NCBI RefSeq assembly: GCF_900100175.1
Contig: NZ_FNEM01000002.1
Location: forward strand, 1-64,000
DNA from: Ferrimonas sediminum
GTDB taxonomy: Bacteria > Pseudomonadota > Gammaproteobacteria > Enterobacterales > Shewanellaceae
Direction of reading: 5' to 3'
DNA: 64,000 bases
The position numbers were made by a program, and so were the translations under genes. Below the pieces are notes generated by a model that saw nothing but the letters and a program-made list of their open reading frames with translations, was not told the origin of the DNA and ran no database searches. The first letter of the stretch is position 1. The number at the start of each line of letters is the position of its first letter. Positions 9,432-18,580 of the stretch are shown here, in pieces.

Positions 9432-9806
9432 TCGTCATCCCCCTCCTGATTCGGCTGGCTGGCCTATTTGACCAGCCGGCCGAATCTGCCCCAACCGCAG
9501 CAATCCGTCCTGTCCGAGCCCCTCCCTGAGCAGCGGCCGCCTTATTCAACCGTTCGCGACGGCCATCAGCAGCATAAAGCGCCGTTCGTGAAGGTGGTCA
9601 CATATAGCCGTCTCTGATAGGATGAAAAGCGATTGGGATTAACCGCCCTATCAGTCTGTTTGATTTTTCATCACATTTGTTGCATTTCGTCGCATCGCGG
9701 CCAACAAATCAATATCAATGCCTTCAGACTCAGCAATCAACACTCTGCAGCCCTTCGCCGACTGCAATGAGACCGTGTTTAATAAACAACAAAATTAAGT
9801 AGACTC
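9432..9806. other. Intergenic region, hairpin and putP leader
   Basis: A 375-base gap. It begins with a strong hairpin at 9448-9486 (listed separately). The rest is AT-richer toward putP and contains no open frame with a ribosome-binding site. I see no convincing operator. Confidence 0.5.
9448..9486 (+). terminator. Long hairpin after the sigma/DUF3379 pair
   Basis: A 15-bp stem with one G-U wobble (GATTCGGCTGGCTGG / CCAGCCGGCCGAATC) and a 9-base loop, 17 bases past the DUF3379 stop. No T tract follows, so it may be a weak terminator or an mRNA-stabilising 3' hairpin. Confidence 0.5.
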
Positions 9807-11246
9807 ATGATTTCTACCCCAGCACTCATAACCTTTTTTGGTTATCTGATTCTGTTGTTGGTGATTGGTACTCTTGCCTACCGCGCCACAACCACATCCA
9901 GTGACTACATTCTGGGCGGCCGTAAAATGGGGCCCGCCGTCACCGCTCTCAGTGTCGGCGCTTCCGACATGTCTGGCTGGTTGCTGCTCGGCCTGCCCGG
10001 AGCGGTGTACCTCTCTGGCCTGGGTGAAATGTGGATTGGTGTCGGCCTGCTGGTCGGTGCCTGGATCAACTGGCTAGTGGTCGCCAAGCGGTTACGGATC
10101 TACACCCATTTCACCGACGATGCCCTGACCATGCCAGATTTTCTGGAGAAACGGTTTCACGATACCGGTGCCTTGCGGCTGGTGGCAGCCAGCATCACCC
10201 TGCTGTTCTTCGTCTTCTACACCTCGTCTGGCATGGTGGGTGGCGCCATCCTGTTCGAGAAAGTCTTTGGGCTGGACTACCTGACCGCCCTGATGATCGG
10301 CAGTGCCATCATCGTCTCCTACACCTTTGTGGGCGGTTTTTTTGCCGTCAGTTGGACCGATTTTCTGCAAGGCTTGCTGATGCTGTTTGCCCTGTTGTTG
10401 GTACCCACCATGGTGTTTGGCATTCAAGGAGCCAGTGTCGACACCCTGCCCGAGTCGATGACCCAGCTGGTCTCGGACAACACCACCACCATCGGCATGC
10501 TGTCCTTGCTGGCCTGGGGACTGGGTTATTTTGGCCAGCCCCACATCCTGAGCCGATTTATGGCCATTGGTGATGTTAAAGATCTGCCTCTGTCGCGCCG
10601 CATCGCCATGAGCTGGATGTTACTGTCCCTGCTGGGAGCCCTGGCCACCGGCCTGGCGGGTGCCGTCCATTTCCACGGCGACACCCTGGCCAATTCAGAA
10701 ACGGTGTTCATTGAGCTGAGCCGGGTGCTGTTTAACCCCTGGCTCGCCGGTATTCTGATTGCCGCCATCCTGTCGGCCATCATGAGCACCATCGACTCAC
10801 AGTTGCTGGTGTGCTCCTCCGTCGTCACCGAGGATTTCTACAAGAAGTGGTTGCGTCCCGACGCCAGTGAGCGGGAAAAGGTGATGGTCGGCCGACTGAC
10901 CGTGCTGGCAGTTGCCATTATTGCCACCCTCATCGCCCTGGATCCTGAGAGCACAGTACTGGAACTGGTCAGCTACGCCTGGGCCGGCTTTGGCGCCTCT
11001 TTTGGCCCGGTGATTCTGTTGGCGCTGTACTGGAAGCACTACAGCCGCTTCGGTGCCATCGCCACCATTTTGGTCGGCGCGGCAACCGTGGTTACCTGGA
11101 AACAGATGCAAGGTGGAATCTTTGATCTTTATGAAATTTTACCTGGTTTTCTGCTCGCTACTTTAGCCGGTATCGCCGTCAGCAAACTGTTACCTGCCGA
11201 TAACAAAACCCAAGCTCTTCACCACGCTTTTGAGCAAAAGCTCTAA
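9807..11246 (+). CDS. putP: Sodium/proline symporter, PutP-like
   Basis: A 479-residue inner-membrane protein of the sodium:solute symporter family with about 13 hydrophobic helices. The PutP-type signature is clear: SVGASDMSGWLLLGLPGAVY near residues 50-70, the Gly-rich YTFVGGFFAVSWTDFLQG, and GYFGQPHILSRFMAI in the middle. Length is slightly under E. coli PutP (502). It would import proline, coupled to sodium, as carbon and nitrogen source or osmolyte. No putA lies nearby, and the gene stands alone between hairpins. A close SSS-family paralogue with another substrate cannot be excluded. Confidence 0.88.
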   Translation: MISTPALITFFGYLILLLVIGTLAYRATTTSSDYILGGRKMGPAVTALSVGASDMSGWLLLGLPGAVYLSGLGEMWIGVGLLVGAWINWLVVAKRLRIYTHFTDDALTMPDFLEKRFHDTGALRLVAASITLLFFVFYTSSGMVGGAILFEKVFGLDYLTALMIGSAIIVSYTFVGGFFAVSWTDFLQGLLMLFALLLVPTMVFGIQGASVDTLPESMTQLVSDNTTTIGMLSLLAWGLGYFGQPHILSRFMAIGDVKDLPLSRRIAMSWMLLSLLGALATGLAGAVHFHGDTLANSETVFIELSRVLFNPWLAGILIAAILSAIMSTIDSQLLVCSSVVTEDFYKKWLRPDASEREKVMVGRLTVLAVAIIATLIALDPESTVLELVSYAWAGFGASFGPVILLALYWKHYSRFGAIATILVGAATVVTWKQMQGGIFDLYEILPGFLLATLAGIAVSKLLPADNKTQALHHAFEQKL

Positions 11247-11257
11247 GCTTTTCTGTT

Positions 11258-11279
11258 TGCGGGGGCAACTGCCCCCGCA
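11258..11279 (+). terminator. GC-rich hairpin after putP
   Basis: A 9-bp perfect stem (TGCGGGGGC / GCCCCCGCA) with a 4-base loop about 11 bases past the putP stop. It is followed by CATCTCTCT rather than a T tract, so termination would be weak. Confidence 0.5.
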
Positions 11280-11439
11280 CATCTCTCTACCAACACCGGC
11301 TCACGCAGACAGTTTCCCCTCCTTGCGACCAATTTAGGGTATTAACTCTAAAAGCGAGCGGCAAATACACATACCTTTAACATGGTGTGATATGGCTTCA
11401 CAATCGAAGCATTTCGTGGCAAATTCACTCTAAAATACG

Positions 11440-11456
11440 TTCTGGTCGGAGCTGTA
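11440..11456. promoter_or_regulatory. FadR-like operator upstream of fadL
   Basis: The 17-mer TTCTGGTCGGAGCTGTA matches the enterobacterial FadR consensus AACTGGTCGGACCAGTT in 12 positions, including the full CTGGTCGGA left half. It lies about 150 bases before the fadL start and next to a possible -10 (TAAAAT). FadR repressing fadL is established in E. coli; use here is inferred from the match. Confidence 0.55.
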
Positions 11457-11607
11457 TTGGTGCTCAATCCCCCCTACAATGGCGCCAATTCAAAGGGGCG
11501 TATTTTGGGTTTGAACTTGCATCGAACTCCGCCGAAAAAAGACACAACTAAAGACCCCGAGGCCTGTCCGAAGGGAAAATAATAACAATCTGAATTTAGA
11601 GAGAGTT

Positions 11608-12921
11608 ATGAAAACGTTTAACAAGACGATTATTGCCACTGCGCTGATGGCCATCAGCACCGGTTCCTCAGCGGCCGGCTTCCTGCTTAACGAAACCTCA
11701 GTATCTGGCCTGGGCCGGGCCTTCGCCGGTGAAGGTGTGGCGGCAGACGACGCCGCCGTGCTGGCTCGTAACCCCGCCGCCATGTCACTGTTCGATGAAA
11801 CCGCCATCTCCATCGTTGGTACCTACATCGATCCCGGCGTCGACATGCAGGGTGTCAGTGGTGCAGCGGATCCAAGTGATCTGGATATCGACGGTGCCGC
11901 CCCTACCGCCTTTGTCCCCGCCGCCTACCTGATCATGCCGCTGAACGACAAGGTCGCCATCGGTTTCGCGGGTTTCTCCAACTTCGGTCTGGGCACCGAT
12001 TTCGGTAGCGACTACGCCGCAGGTTCCATCGCCGGTAAGACCGAAGTGATGACCATGAACCTGAACGCCAGTGTTTCCTATCGCATCAACGAGCACTGGT
12101 CCCTGGGCCTGGGTGCCAACATCATCTACGGTGACGCCGAGCTGAAGCGCTACGCCGGCAACATGTCCGACAACCCGGCCATGAATCCCATTCTGCCAAG
12201 CTACGACACCACACTGGCCGATATGTCCGGTGACGGCTTTGGCTATGGCTACAACGTTGGCGTAATGTACGAACTGAACGACAACCATCGTTTCTCGGTA
12301 ACCTACCGCTCTCAGGTGACCGTTGAGCTGGAAGGTCAGTTCCAGAACGACATCACCACCATGGTTCCAATCTACTCTCAAGCCCTGAGCGCCACCGGTG
12401 GCCAGGCCATCGACGGTACCCTGGATCTGGAACTGCCGGACATCTTTGAATTCTCCGGTTACCACAAGGTCACCGACAAGCTGGCGCTGCACACCACCGT
12501 AATGTGGACCGGCTGGAGCGTGTTTGAAGAGATTCGCGGCGTGGCCGATCAGGACTTCAACGACGGTGAGGTCTCCATCAGCAAAGGCCAGACCGTGCTG
12601 CTGAAGGAAGAGAACTTCGAAGACGCCTGGCGCTTCGGCATCGGCGCCACCTACAACGTCAGCCCGGAATTTACTCTGCGCACCGGTATCGCCTACGACG
12701 AAACCCCGGTACCAGAGAGCCACCGCTCCATCTCCATTCCAGATTCCGATCGTGTCTGGTACAGCATCGGTGCTAACTACCAGCTGTCGGACAACGCCAA
12801 CATCGATCTGGCCTTCTCCTACATCGACGGAGAGCAGGTGGAGGTCAACGAGGATGGCTACGTGCTGAACTCCGAAGGCAACGCCTTCCTGGCCGGCGCT
12901 CAGTTCAACTACAGCTTCTGA
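11608..12921 (+). CDS. fadL: Long-chain fatty acid outer-membrane channel, FadL family
   Basis: A 437-residue outer-membrane barrel beginning with a signal peptide (about 1-22, ending near SSA-AG). The mature N terminus shows the FadL hatch signature, GLGRAFAGEG followed by AVLARNPAAMSLF with the conserved NPA. The C terminus ends QFNYSF, an aromatic-terminated beta strand as expected for outer-membrane insertion. It should take up long-chain fatty acids or other hydrophobic substrates across the outer membrane. It is monocistronic with a strong terminator and a FadR-like site upstream. No beta-oxidation genes are adjacent, so aromatic hydrocarbon uptake by a FadL paralogue remains possible. 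Confidence 0.9.
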   Translation: MKTFNKTIIATALMAISTGSSAAGFLLNETSVSGLGRAFAGEGVAADDAAVLARNPAAMSLFDETAISIVGTYIDPGVDMQGVSGAADPSDLDIDGAAPTAFVPAAYLIMPLNDKVAIGFAGFSNFGLGTDFGSDYAAGSIAGKTEVMTMNLNASVSYRINEHWSLGLGANIIYGDAELKRYAGNMSDNPAMNPILPSYDTTLADMSGDGFGYGYNVGVMYELNDNHRFSVTYRSQVTVELEGQFQNDITTMVPIYSQALSATGGQAIDGTLDLELPDIFEFSGYHKVTDKLALHTTVMWTGWSVFEEIRGVADQDFNDGEVSISKGQTVLLKEENFEDAWRFGIGATYNVSPEFTLRTGIAYDETPVPESHRSISIPDSDRVWYSIGANYQLSDNANIDLAFSYIDGEQVEVNEDGYVLNSEGNAFLAGAQFNYSF

Positions 12922-12943
12922 GTCTGACTTTCTGTTGACGATA

Positions 12944-12973
12944 AAAGCCGCGACATAATGTCGCGGCTTTTTT
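12944..12973 (+). terminator. Rho-independent terminator of fadL
   Basis: A perfect 12-bp stem (AAAGCCGCGACA / TGTCGCGGCTTT) with a 3-base loop, followed by TTTGTTTTT. Confidence 0.9.
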
Positions 12974-13081
12974 GTTTTTCCACTCCGCCCTAATGTAAAG
13001 ACGTATCATCAGAGTCAATCGAGGATTGAATATTAGAAAAGACTAAATTATAGTACACCTAATAGATTAGGGAGCTCTAAT

Positions 13082-15622
13082 ATGAAAGCCTGGCTGATCC
13101 ATTTTGCCACTCACTATCCGAAACGGGTTTACGCGCTGGTTCTGAGCCTGACGCTGTTGACCGCCGCGTTGATGCCGATGATTCAAATCGACACCGACCC
13201 GGAGAACATGCTACCGGAACACGATGCCGCCAGGCTGTTTCACAACGCCACCAAAACCGAGTTTGCCCTGTATGACAGCATCGTTGTCGGCGCCGTCACT
13301 GATCATGAGCAGGGAATCTTTACACCGGAGTCCCTGCAGCAGATGGCCGCCATTACCGACGCCATCCTGGCCATTGACGGGGTCGTTAAAGCCGACCTGA
13401 TGGCGCTGTCTACCGTGGATAACATCACCCAGTCGGCGCCGGGCACCATCCGCTTTGAATACATGATGAAGTCGGCGCCCACGACCCCGCAGCAGGCCTC
13501 CGCCATTGGCGATGCCGTGGCCCGATTGCCGCTGCTGAACAACACCCTGGTATCCGGCGACCGCCAGGCCGCCGCCATCTATGTCCCCCTGAAAGACAAA
13601 GCCGAGAGCTTTGCCATCGCCGAGCAGATTCGGGCCATCATCGCCGACCAGCAACCGAGCGCCCACTACTACCTGACCGGTCTGCCGGTGGCGGAAAACC
13701 AGTTTGGCCACGAGATGTTTGTCCAAATGGCCATCGCCGCTCCCATGGCCGGAGTGATGATCTTCCTGCTGATGTGGTATTTTTTCCGCTCCCTGCCGCT
13801 GGTGGTCGCTCCCATGCTGGTGGCCATGGCCACGGTGATCATCATTGTCGGCAGCCTCATCGGTCTGGGCTTTACCGTCCACATCATGTCGTCGATGATC
13901 GCCATCTTCCTGATGCCCATTGCGGTCGTAGACTCCATCCACATCATGAGCGAATTCGCCGACCACTACCGCCCCGGACAGCGGGCACGGGAGGTGATCA
14001 CCCAGGTGGTCAATGACCTGTTCACCCCCATGCTGTTCACCTCGGTGACCTCGGCGGTAGGCTTTTTCTCCCTGATGATCACCCCAATCCCGCCGGTCCA
14101 GGTGTTTGGCGCCTTTGTCGGCAGTGGCATCCTGCTGGCCTTCCTGCTGACCATCGTCCTGCTACCGGCTTACATCGTACGCCTGTCTCCCGATGCCCTG
14201 ACCAAGATGCAGCAGCGCCTGCACGCGCCCAAAGCCCCGGGGCTGCTAAGCAAACTGCTGCAGGTCACCGGCCAGCGCAGCGTTCGCCAAGCCAAGCCGG
14301 TGGTGGCCATCAGTGTGGCGGTGCTGGCCTTCAGCTTCTGGGGCATCAGCAAGATACAGATCAATGATAACCCGGTGCGCTGGTTTAAAAGCGATCACGA
14401 CATCCGTATCGCCGACGAGGCCCTGAACCACCACTTTGCCGGCACCTACGATGGCTACCTGGTGTTGTCGGCCGAGGATCAGCCGGTTGCCGATGCCAAC
14501 CTGGCGGCCACCGTCGTGGCGCTACTCGGCCCCGACTACCGGGCCCAGGCGCAATCGGCCAGCGCTGGCGACGCTCAGGCACTGCAGCAGTTGATACTGG
14601 CCACCGACGATGCCAGTTTCGAGCGCGACGACCCGCGGCTGTCGACCCTGTTGATACAGCTGGAACGGATGGCAGAGCAGCAGCGACGCTTTCTGGATCC
14701 GGCCCTGCTGAACTGGGTGGATACCCTGCAGCAGCACCTCGACCACTCCGGCCTGGTTGGGAAAAGCAACAGCCTGTCGGACATCGTCAAGACCGTAAAC
14801 CGGGAGCTGCGCAGCGGCGATGATGGCGATCTGGTTCTGCCGGACAGCGCCGCCGGTGTGGCCCAGACCCTGCTGCAATACCAATCCAGCCATCGCCCCA
14901 ACGATCTCTGGCACTTCGTCACCCCGGACTACCGCAAGGGCCTGGTCTGGCTGCAACTGACCTCGGGTGACAACCAGCACATGAGCCAGGTGATCGCCGA
15001 GGTGGATCAGTTTCTCAGCCAACACCCCGCCCCCGACGGCATCGAGGTCAACTGGGCCGGCAAGGCCTACATCAACGTTATCTGGCAAGACGCCATGGTC
15101 AGCGGCATGCGCGACAGCCTGCTGTCGGCGTTCGCCATCGTACTGGTGATGATGGTGCTGTTGTTCCGCTCTCCGCTCTATGGGTTACTGGCGATGGTGC
15201 CACTGACACTGACCATCAGCTTTATCTACGGGCTTATCGGCTGGCTGGGTAAGGACTATGACATGCCCATCGCGGTGCTCTCGGCCCTGACCCTGGGTTT
15301 GTCGGTGGACTTTGCCATCCACTTCCTGGAGCGATTCCGTGAACAATTAAAGCAACTCGGTGAGGTGCGACCGGCGCTGACGGCCATGTATCAGGAACCG
15401 GCCCGGGCCATCAGTCGCAACGCCATCGTCATCGCCCTGGGGTTCACGCCACTGCTGTTTGCCCCGCTGGTGCCCTACATCACCGTCGGCGTGCTGCTGG
15501 CCAGTATCATGGCCATCTCGGCGGTGGCTACTCTGGTGCTGTTGCCCGCCTGCCTGTGGTTGCTGGCACCGCGACTCACCCCCCACCTTCAGCGGGCCCC
15601 GGCCCCTCAACACCAGGAGTAG
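13082..15622 (+). CDS. MMPL/RND-superfamily membrane transporter
   Basis: 846 residues in two halves, each a periplasmic domain followed by about five transmembrane helices plus an N-terminal membrane helix near 13-35. Helix clusters lie at about 220-360 and 675-835. The first cluster contains the sterol-sensing-like PMLVAMATVIIIVGSLIGLG and the second ALTLGLSVDFAIHFLERF. MMPL proteins export lipids or hydrophobic compounds using the proton gradient, or help shuttle lipids to the outer membrane. The next gene, a LolA-like protein, begins 4 bases after the stop, and an outer-membrane barrel follows it, suggesting a periplasm-spanning pathway. The substrate is unknown. Confidence 0.85.
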   Translation: MKAWLIHFATHYPKRVYALVLSLTLLTAALMPMIQIDTDPENMLPEHDAARLFHNATKTEFALYDSIVVGAVTDHEQGIFTPESLQQMAAITDAILAIDGVVKADLMALSTVDNITQSAPGTIRFEYMMKSAPTTPQQASAIGDAVARLPLLNNTLVSGDRQAAAIYVPLKDKAESFAIAEQIRAIIADQQPSAHYYLTGLPVAENQFGHEMFVQMAIAAPMAGVMIFLLMWYFFRSLPLVVAPMLVAMATVIIIVGSLIGLGFTVHIMSSMIAIFLMPIAVVDSIHIMSEFADHYRPGQRAREVITQVVNDLFTPMLFTSVTSAVGFFSLMITPIPPVQVFGAFVGSGILLAFLLTIVLLPAYIVRLSPDALTKMQQRLHAPKAPGLLSKLLQVTGQRSVRQAKPVVAISVAVLAFSFWGISKIQINDNPVRWFKSDHDIRIADEALNHHFAGTYDGYLVLSAEDQPVADANLAATVVALLGPDYRAQAQSASAGDAQALQQLILATDDASFERDDPRLSTLLIQLERMAEQQRRFLDPALLNWVDTLQQHLDHSGLVGKSNSLSDIVKTVNRELRSGDDGDLVLPDSAAGVAQTLLQYQSSHRPNDLWHFVTPDYRKGLVWLQLTSGDNQHMSQVIAEVDQFLSQHPAPDGIEVNWAGKAYINVIWQDAMVSGMRDSLLSAFAIVLVMMVLLFRSPLYGLLAMVPLTLTISFIYGLIGWLGKDYDMPIAVLSALTLGLSVDFAIHFLERFREQLKQLGEVRPALTAMYQEPARAISRNAIVIALGFTPLLFAPLVPYITVGVLLASIMAISAVATLVLLPACLWLLAPRLTPHLQRAPAPQHQE

Positions 15623-15626
15623 AGTG

Positions 15627-16412
15627 ATGAGACTACTGTTTGCAGCCGGTGTCATGCTGGCCTCGATGATGATGCCTCGTCCCGGTTATGCCCTTAGCGC
15701 CGACGAGGTGGTGTCCAAGGCCAACCTGGCAGCCTTTTACGCCGGCGACGACGGCCGCAGCCAGGCCAGAATGATCATTGTCGATGCCCAGGGGCGAAAA
15801 CAAACTCGCCAGTTCACCCTGCTGCGCCGGACCCTGGAGCCGGGTGGAGACCAACAGATGCTGGTGTTTTTCTCCCGCCCCTCCGATGTGCGCGGCACCG
15901 TATTCCGGGTCGAAAAAAAGGTCAGCCGTGACGACGACCGCTGGCTGTACCTGCCCGGACTGGATCTGCTCAAGCGCATCAGCGCCGGCGACAAGCGCAC
16001 CTCTTTTGTCGGCAGCCACTTCTTCTACGAAGACGTTTCCGGCCGCAACCTGGCCGAAGACAACTTCACCCTGGAGTCGGAAACCGACAACCACTACCAG
16101 ATCGGCGCCACTCCCAAAGATCCGGACGGCGTCGAATTCAGCGCCTACCGCGTCTGGATCGACAAGCAGACCTGGCTGCCAAGCAAGGTGGAGTACCGAG
16201 ATCACCAGGGGCAAACCTATCGCCGGGTAGAGACCATCAAGGTGGAGACCATCGATGGTTACCCAACGGTACTGCGCTCCAAAATCAGCGACCTGAATTC
16301 CGGAGGCTATACCCTGATGGAGTTTCGCGGCGTTCACTACAACCTGGGGCTGCCAGAGTCGCTGTTCAGCGAACGCAGCATGCGCCAGCCACCGGTTAAG
16401 TATCTGAAGTGA
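15627..16412 (+). CDS. Outer-membrane lipoprotein-sorting (LolA-like) protein
   Basis: 261 residues with a signal peptide (cleavage near GYA-LS, residue 22) and the LolA/LppX-like fold typical of 'outer membrane lipoprotein-sorting protein' genes that accompany MMPL transporters (LSADEVVSKANLAAFYAGDD, ARMIIVDAQG, KRTSFVGSHFFYED, NLAEDNFTLESE). The start is the ATG at 15627, with AGGAG 10 bases upstream and only 4 bases after the transporter stop; longer in-frame extensions overlap the transporter and lack a signal peptide. It would carry a hydrophobic substrate in the periplasm between the MMPL pump and the outer membrane. This role is inferred from family and context. Confidence 0.84.
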   Translation: MRLLFAAGVMLASMMMPRPGYALSADEVVSKANLAAFYAGDDGRSQARMIIVDAQGRKQTRQFTLLRRTLEPGGDQQMLVFFSRPSDVRGTVFRVEKKVSRDDDRWLYLPGLDLLKRISAGDKRTSFVGSHFFYEDVSGRNLAEDNFTLESETDNHYQIGATPKDPDGVEFSAYRVWIDKQTWLPSKVEYRDHQGQTYRRVETIKVETIDGYPTVLRSKISDLNSGGYTLMEFRGVHYNLGLPESLFSERSMRQPPVKYLK

Positions 16413-16419
16413 GGATGGC

Positions 16420-17712
16420 ATGATCAGGGGACTGCATCACTGGATGCCGATACTGCTGACACTGTTCGCCGCGGCGCCGGTTCATGCCAATGACCCAGAG
16501 TGGGAAGATGACTGGGGCGAGGAGTGGGGCGAGGAGGCCACCTCTCCCTGGCAACCGCTCAGCGGCTTCGTTGAAGCCGGCTTTGGCCGTCGGTTGCAAA
16601 CCGATGAGGCGGGCCTGGGAAGCACCACCCTGTCTCAACTGACAGCCCGTATGGAAAGCGGCTACCAAGGGGAGCAGTTTCAGGCTTCGGTGCGCCTGGA
16701 CGCCGGCTATGATGATGTGGTCGACGGCTGGCTAATGGATGTGCGGGAACTGTCCGTCAGCACCGCAATAGGAGACAACACCCAGCTAAAAGCCGGCCGT
16801 CAGGTGCTGACATGGGGTACCGGCGATTACCTGTTTCTCAATGATCTGTTCCCCAAAGACTGGCAGGCCTTTTTTTCAGGTCAGGAGGACGAATACCTCA
16901 AGGCGCCGGTCAACGCCATTAAGACCAGTTGGTACGGCAGTCGCCTTAATGCCGACCTGGTGTACATGCCCAGATTTGAAGCGGACAACAGCATCAATGG
17001 CGAACGCTTCAGCTACTACGACCCCATCAATGGTGGCAAAGTCGCTCCCGGGTACAGCCCGAATGAACCCAGTGACGATGCAGCGGCGGCCAGGCTGTTC
17101 TGGAGTTCAGGCCAGATGGAATACGCCCTGTATGGCTACTGGGGCTACAGTGGCCAACCTAAAGCCATCAGCCTTGGCTCCGGCTCCCCCTCTCCTCAGT
17201 ATGCCCGCCTGAACGCCTATGGTGCCAGCCTGCGCACCACAGTGGGCAGCGGCTTATTTAACGTAGAAACCGCCTATCATCAGAGTCTGGAGGCCACCAG
17301 CCCAGCCCATATCGCACCACCGGATCAGGTGCTGCTGTTGCTGGGATACGAGTCTGAACTGGTCACCAACCTGACCGGCTCGATGCAATACTACCTGGAG
17401 CATACCCGTAACTACGGTGATTACCTGGCCAGCCAGCCGGATCCGGACAAAGCCGTCGACCAAAATCGGCACCTGCTGACCCTGAGACTGGGCTACCGGG
17501 CCTGGCAAGACAAATTGCAGCTCAGCCTGTTCACTTTCTATTCGCCCAGCGACCGCGACTTTTACCTCAAGCCCCAGGCCAGCTACCGAGTCGACGATCG
17601 CTGGTTACTGAGTGCCGGACTCAACCTGATGAACGGCCGCGACAACCACACCTTTTTCGGACAACTGGATGACAACAGCAACGCCTGGCTTAGGCTGCGC
17701 TACCACTATTAA
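16420..17712 (+). CDS. Outer-membrane barrel protein paired with MMPL/LolA-like genes
   Basis: 430 residues with a signal peptide (about 1-23, cleavage near VHA-ND). A short acidic tract carrying a doubled D/EWGEE motif comes next, then alternating beta-strand sequence ending LRLRYHY. It resembles DUF1302-type or similar porin-like barrels that occur beside MMPL transporters and LolA-like or DUF1329 proteins. The conserved-looking stretch LKAGRQVLTWGTGDYLFLND lies near residues 125-145. It begins 7 bases after the LolA-like stop, so the three genes form one transcription unit. Exact family assignment is uncertain; a role as the outer-membrane end of the pathway is inference. Confidence 0.72.
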   Translation: MIRGLHHWMPILLTLFAAAPVHANDPEWEDDWGEEWGEEATSPWQPLSGFVEAGFGRRLQTDEAGLGSTTLSQLTARMESGYQGEQFQASVRLDAGYDDVVDGWLMDVRELSVSTAIGDNTQLKAGRQVLTWGTGDYLFLNDLFPKDWQAFFSGQEDEYLKAPVNAIKTSWYGSRLNADLVYMPRFEADNSINGERFSYYDPINGGKVAPGYSPNEPSDDAAAARLFWSSGQMEYALYGYWGYSGQPKAISLGSGSPSPQYARLNAYGASLRTTVGSGLFNVETAYHQSLEATSPAHIAPPDQVLLLLGYESELVTNLTGSMQYYLEHTRNYGDYLASQPDPDKAVDQNRHLLTLRLGYRAWQDKLQLSLFTFYSPSDRDFYLKPQASYRVDDRWLLSAGLNLMNGRDNHTFFGQLDDNSNAWLRLRYHY

Positions 17713-17723
17713 GGAGCACCACC

Positions 17724-17945
17724 ATGAGCGGACTTTCCACCGAACGCGCCACCCAGGCTTTTGCAGGAACTATGGTATTGATTTCAGTAGGGTTAACCCT
17801 TTGGGTTCATCCGTTATTCTTCTGGTTCACCGTTTTTATAGGTGTTAACCTTATTCAATCCGCATTCACCGGTTTCTGCCCGGCGACCCTGGTGATGAAA
17901 AAGCTGGGGATGCCAACGGAGAGACAGTTAGCCCACAGAGAATAA
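17724..17945 (+). CDS. DUF2892 small membrane protein
   Basis: A 73-residue inner-membrane protein with two close hydrophobic segments (about 10-28 and 30-50) and the DUF2892 signature GVNLIQSAFTGFCPATLVMKKLG, including the conserved Cys. DUF2892 forms the C-terminal membrane part of the rhodanese YgaP in E. coli. Here it is followed after 3 bases by a separate rhodanese gene, so the two together resemble a split YgaP. It starts 11 bases after the barrel gene with AAGGAG upstream. Confidence 0.85.
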   Translation: MSGLSTERATQAFAGTMVLISVGLTLWVHPLFFWFTVFIGVNLIQSAFTGFCPATLVMKKLGMPTERQLAHRE

Positions 17946-17948
17946 ACC

Positions 17949-18299
17949 ATGCTAAGACCCTTGATCGCCCTTATCCTGATACTGACCAGCTGGACCTCCT
18001 TCGGCAGTGAACGCGCCGAACTGGCCTGGCAGCAGATTCGCCAGCAGCAGGCCGTCATTATCGATGTCCGCAGCCCGGGAGAATTTGCCGAGGGACGCCT
18101 AAAAGGGGCCATCAACATCCCGCACGACATCATTGCCGATGAGATGTCACACCTGAGCCTGGCCAAAGACCAACCCATCGTGGTCTATTGCCGCTCCGGC
18201 CGTCGCTCCGGCATCGCAGAAATTATTCTTGAAAAACAGGGATACACCAAGGTCATCAATGGCGGTGGCCTCAATGAGATGTTAGAAGCGGAGCGGTAA
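17949..18299 (+). CDS. Rhodanese-like sulfurtransferase, exported
   Basis: 116 residues with an N-terminal signal peptide or anchor (about 1-18) and a single rhodanese domain. The motif IIDVRSPGEFAEG opens the fold, and the catalytic Cys sits in the loop YCRSGRRSG, near residue 79. Such single-domain periplasmic rhodaneses (PspE-like) transfer sulfane sulfur to a thiol acceptor. Being 3 bases from the DUF2892 gene, it is probably co-translated and could act with it as a two-gene YgaP equivalent. The physiological acceptor is unknown. Confidence 0.87.
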   Translation: MLRPLIALILILTSWTSFGSERAELAWQQIRQQQAVIIDVRSPGEFAEGRLKGAINIPHDIIADEMSHLSLAKDQPIVVYCRSGRRSGIAEIILEKQGYTKVINGGGLNEMLEAER

Positions 18300-18580
18300 C
18301 CGTCCTGCCCGGGCAGCGGTGGCCGAGGGCCGTCTTTGCCCGGGTTCAAACCGGCGCAACATCGATATCAACGAACACACTGGCCCCTCCGTTGGAGAGA
18401 ATGATCAATGTCGATGCTGATGAATGGGCATTGCCGGGAATAAAGGCTACAACCGCCGCGCTGACGCAAAAACTCTGGACAATCTCCCGAGATAATTTTC
18501 GATGATGAATATCGCCCGCCGAAGTGCTATCCGTATCGGCAATAGGACTTTCTTCGATGTCGCATATTCAGTACGGGCAA
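18300..18580. other. Accessory intergenic region with a possible 34-residue ORF
   Basis: The gap between the rhodanese gene and the opposed orphan gene. It contains the GC-rich palindrome TGCCCGGGCA soon after the rhodanese stop. An ATG at 18401, preceded closely by GGAGAGA, opens a 34-codon frame ending at 18505 (MINVDADEWALPGIKATT... ). Without homology this is only a candidate small gene or a decayed fragment. Confidence 0.3.

Larger units (their letters stand above)
11247..11607. other. putP-fadL intergenic region
   Basis: A 361-base gap holding a GC-rich hairpin at 11258-11279 just after putP and a FadR-like operator at 11440-11456 (both listed separately). A TAAAAT at 11431-11436 just upstream of the operator could be a -10 element. 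Nothing else is recognised. Confidence 0.5.
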
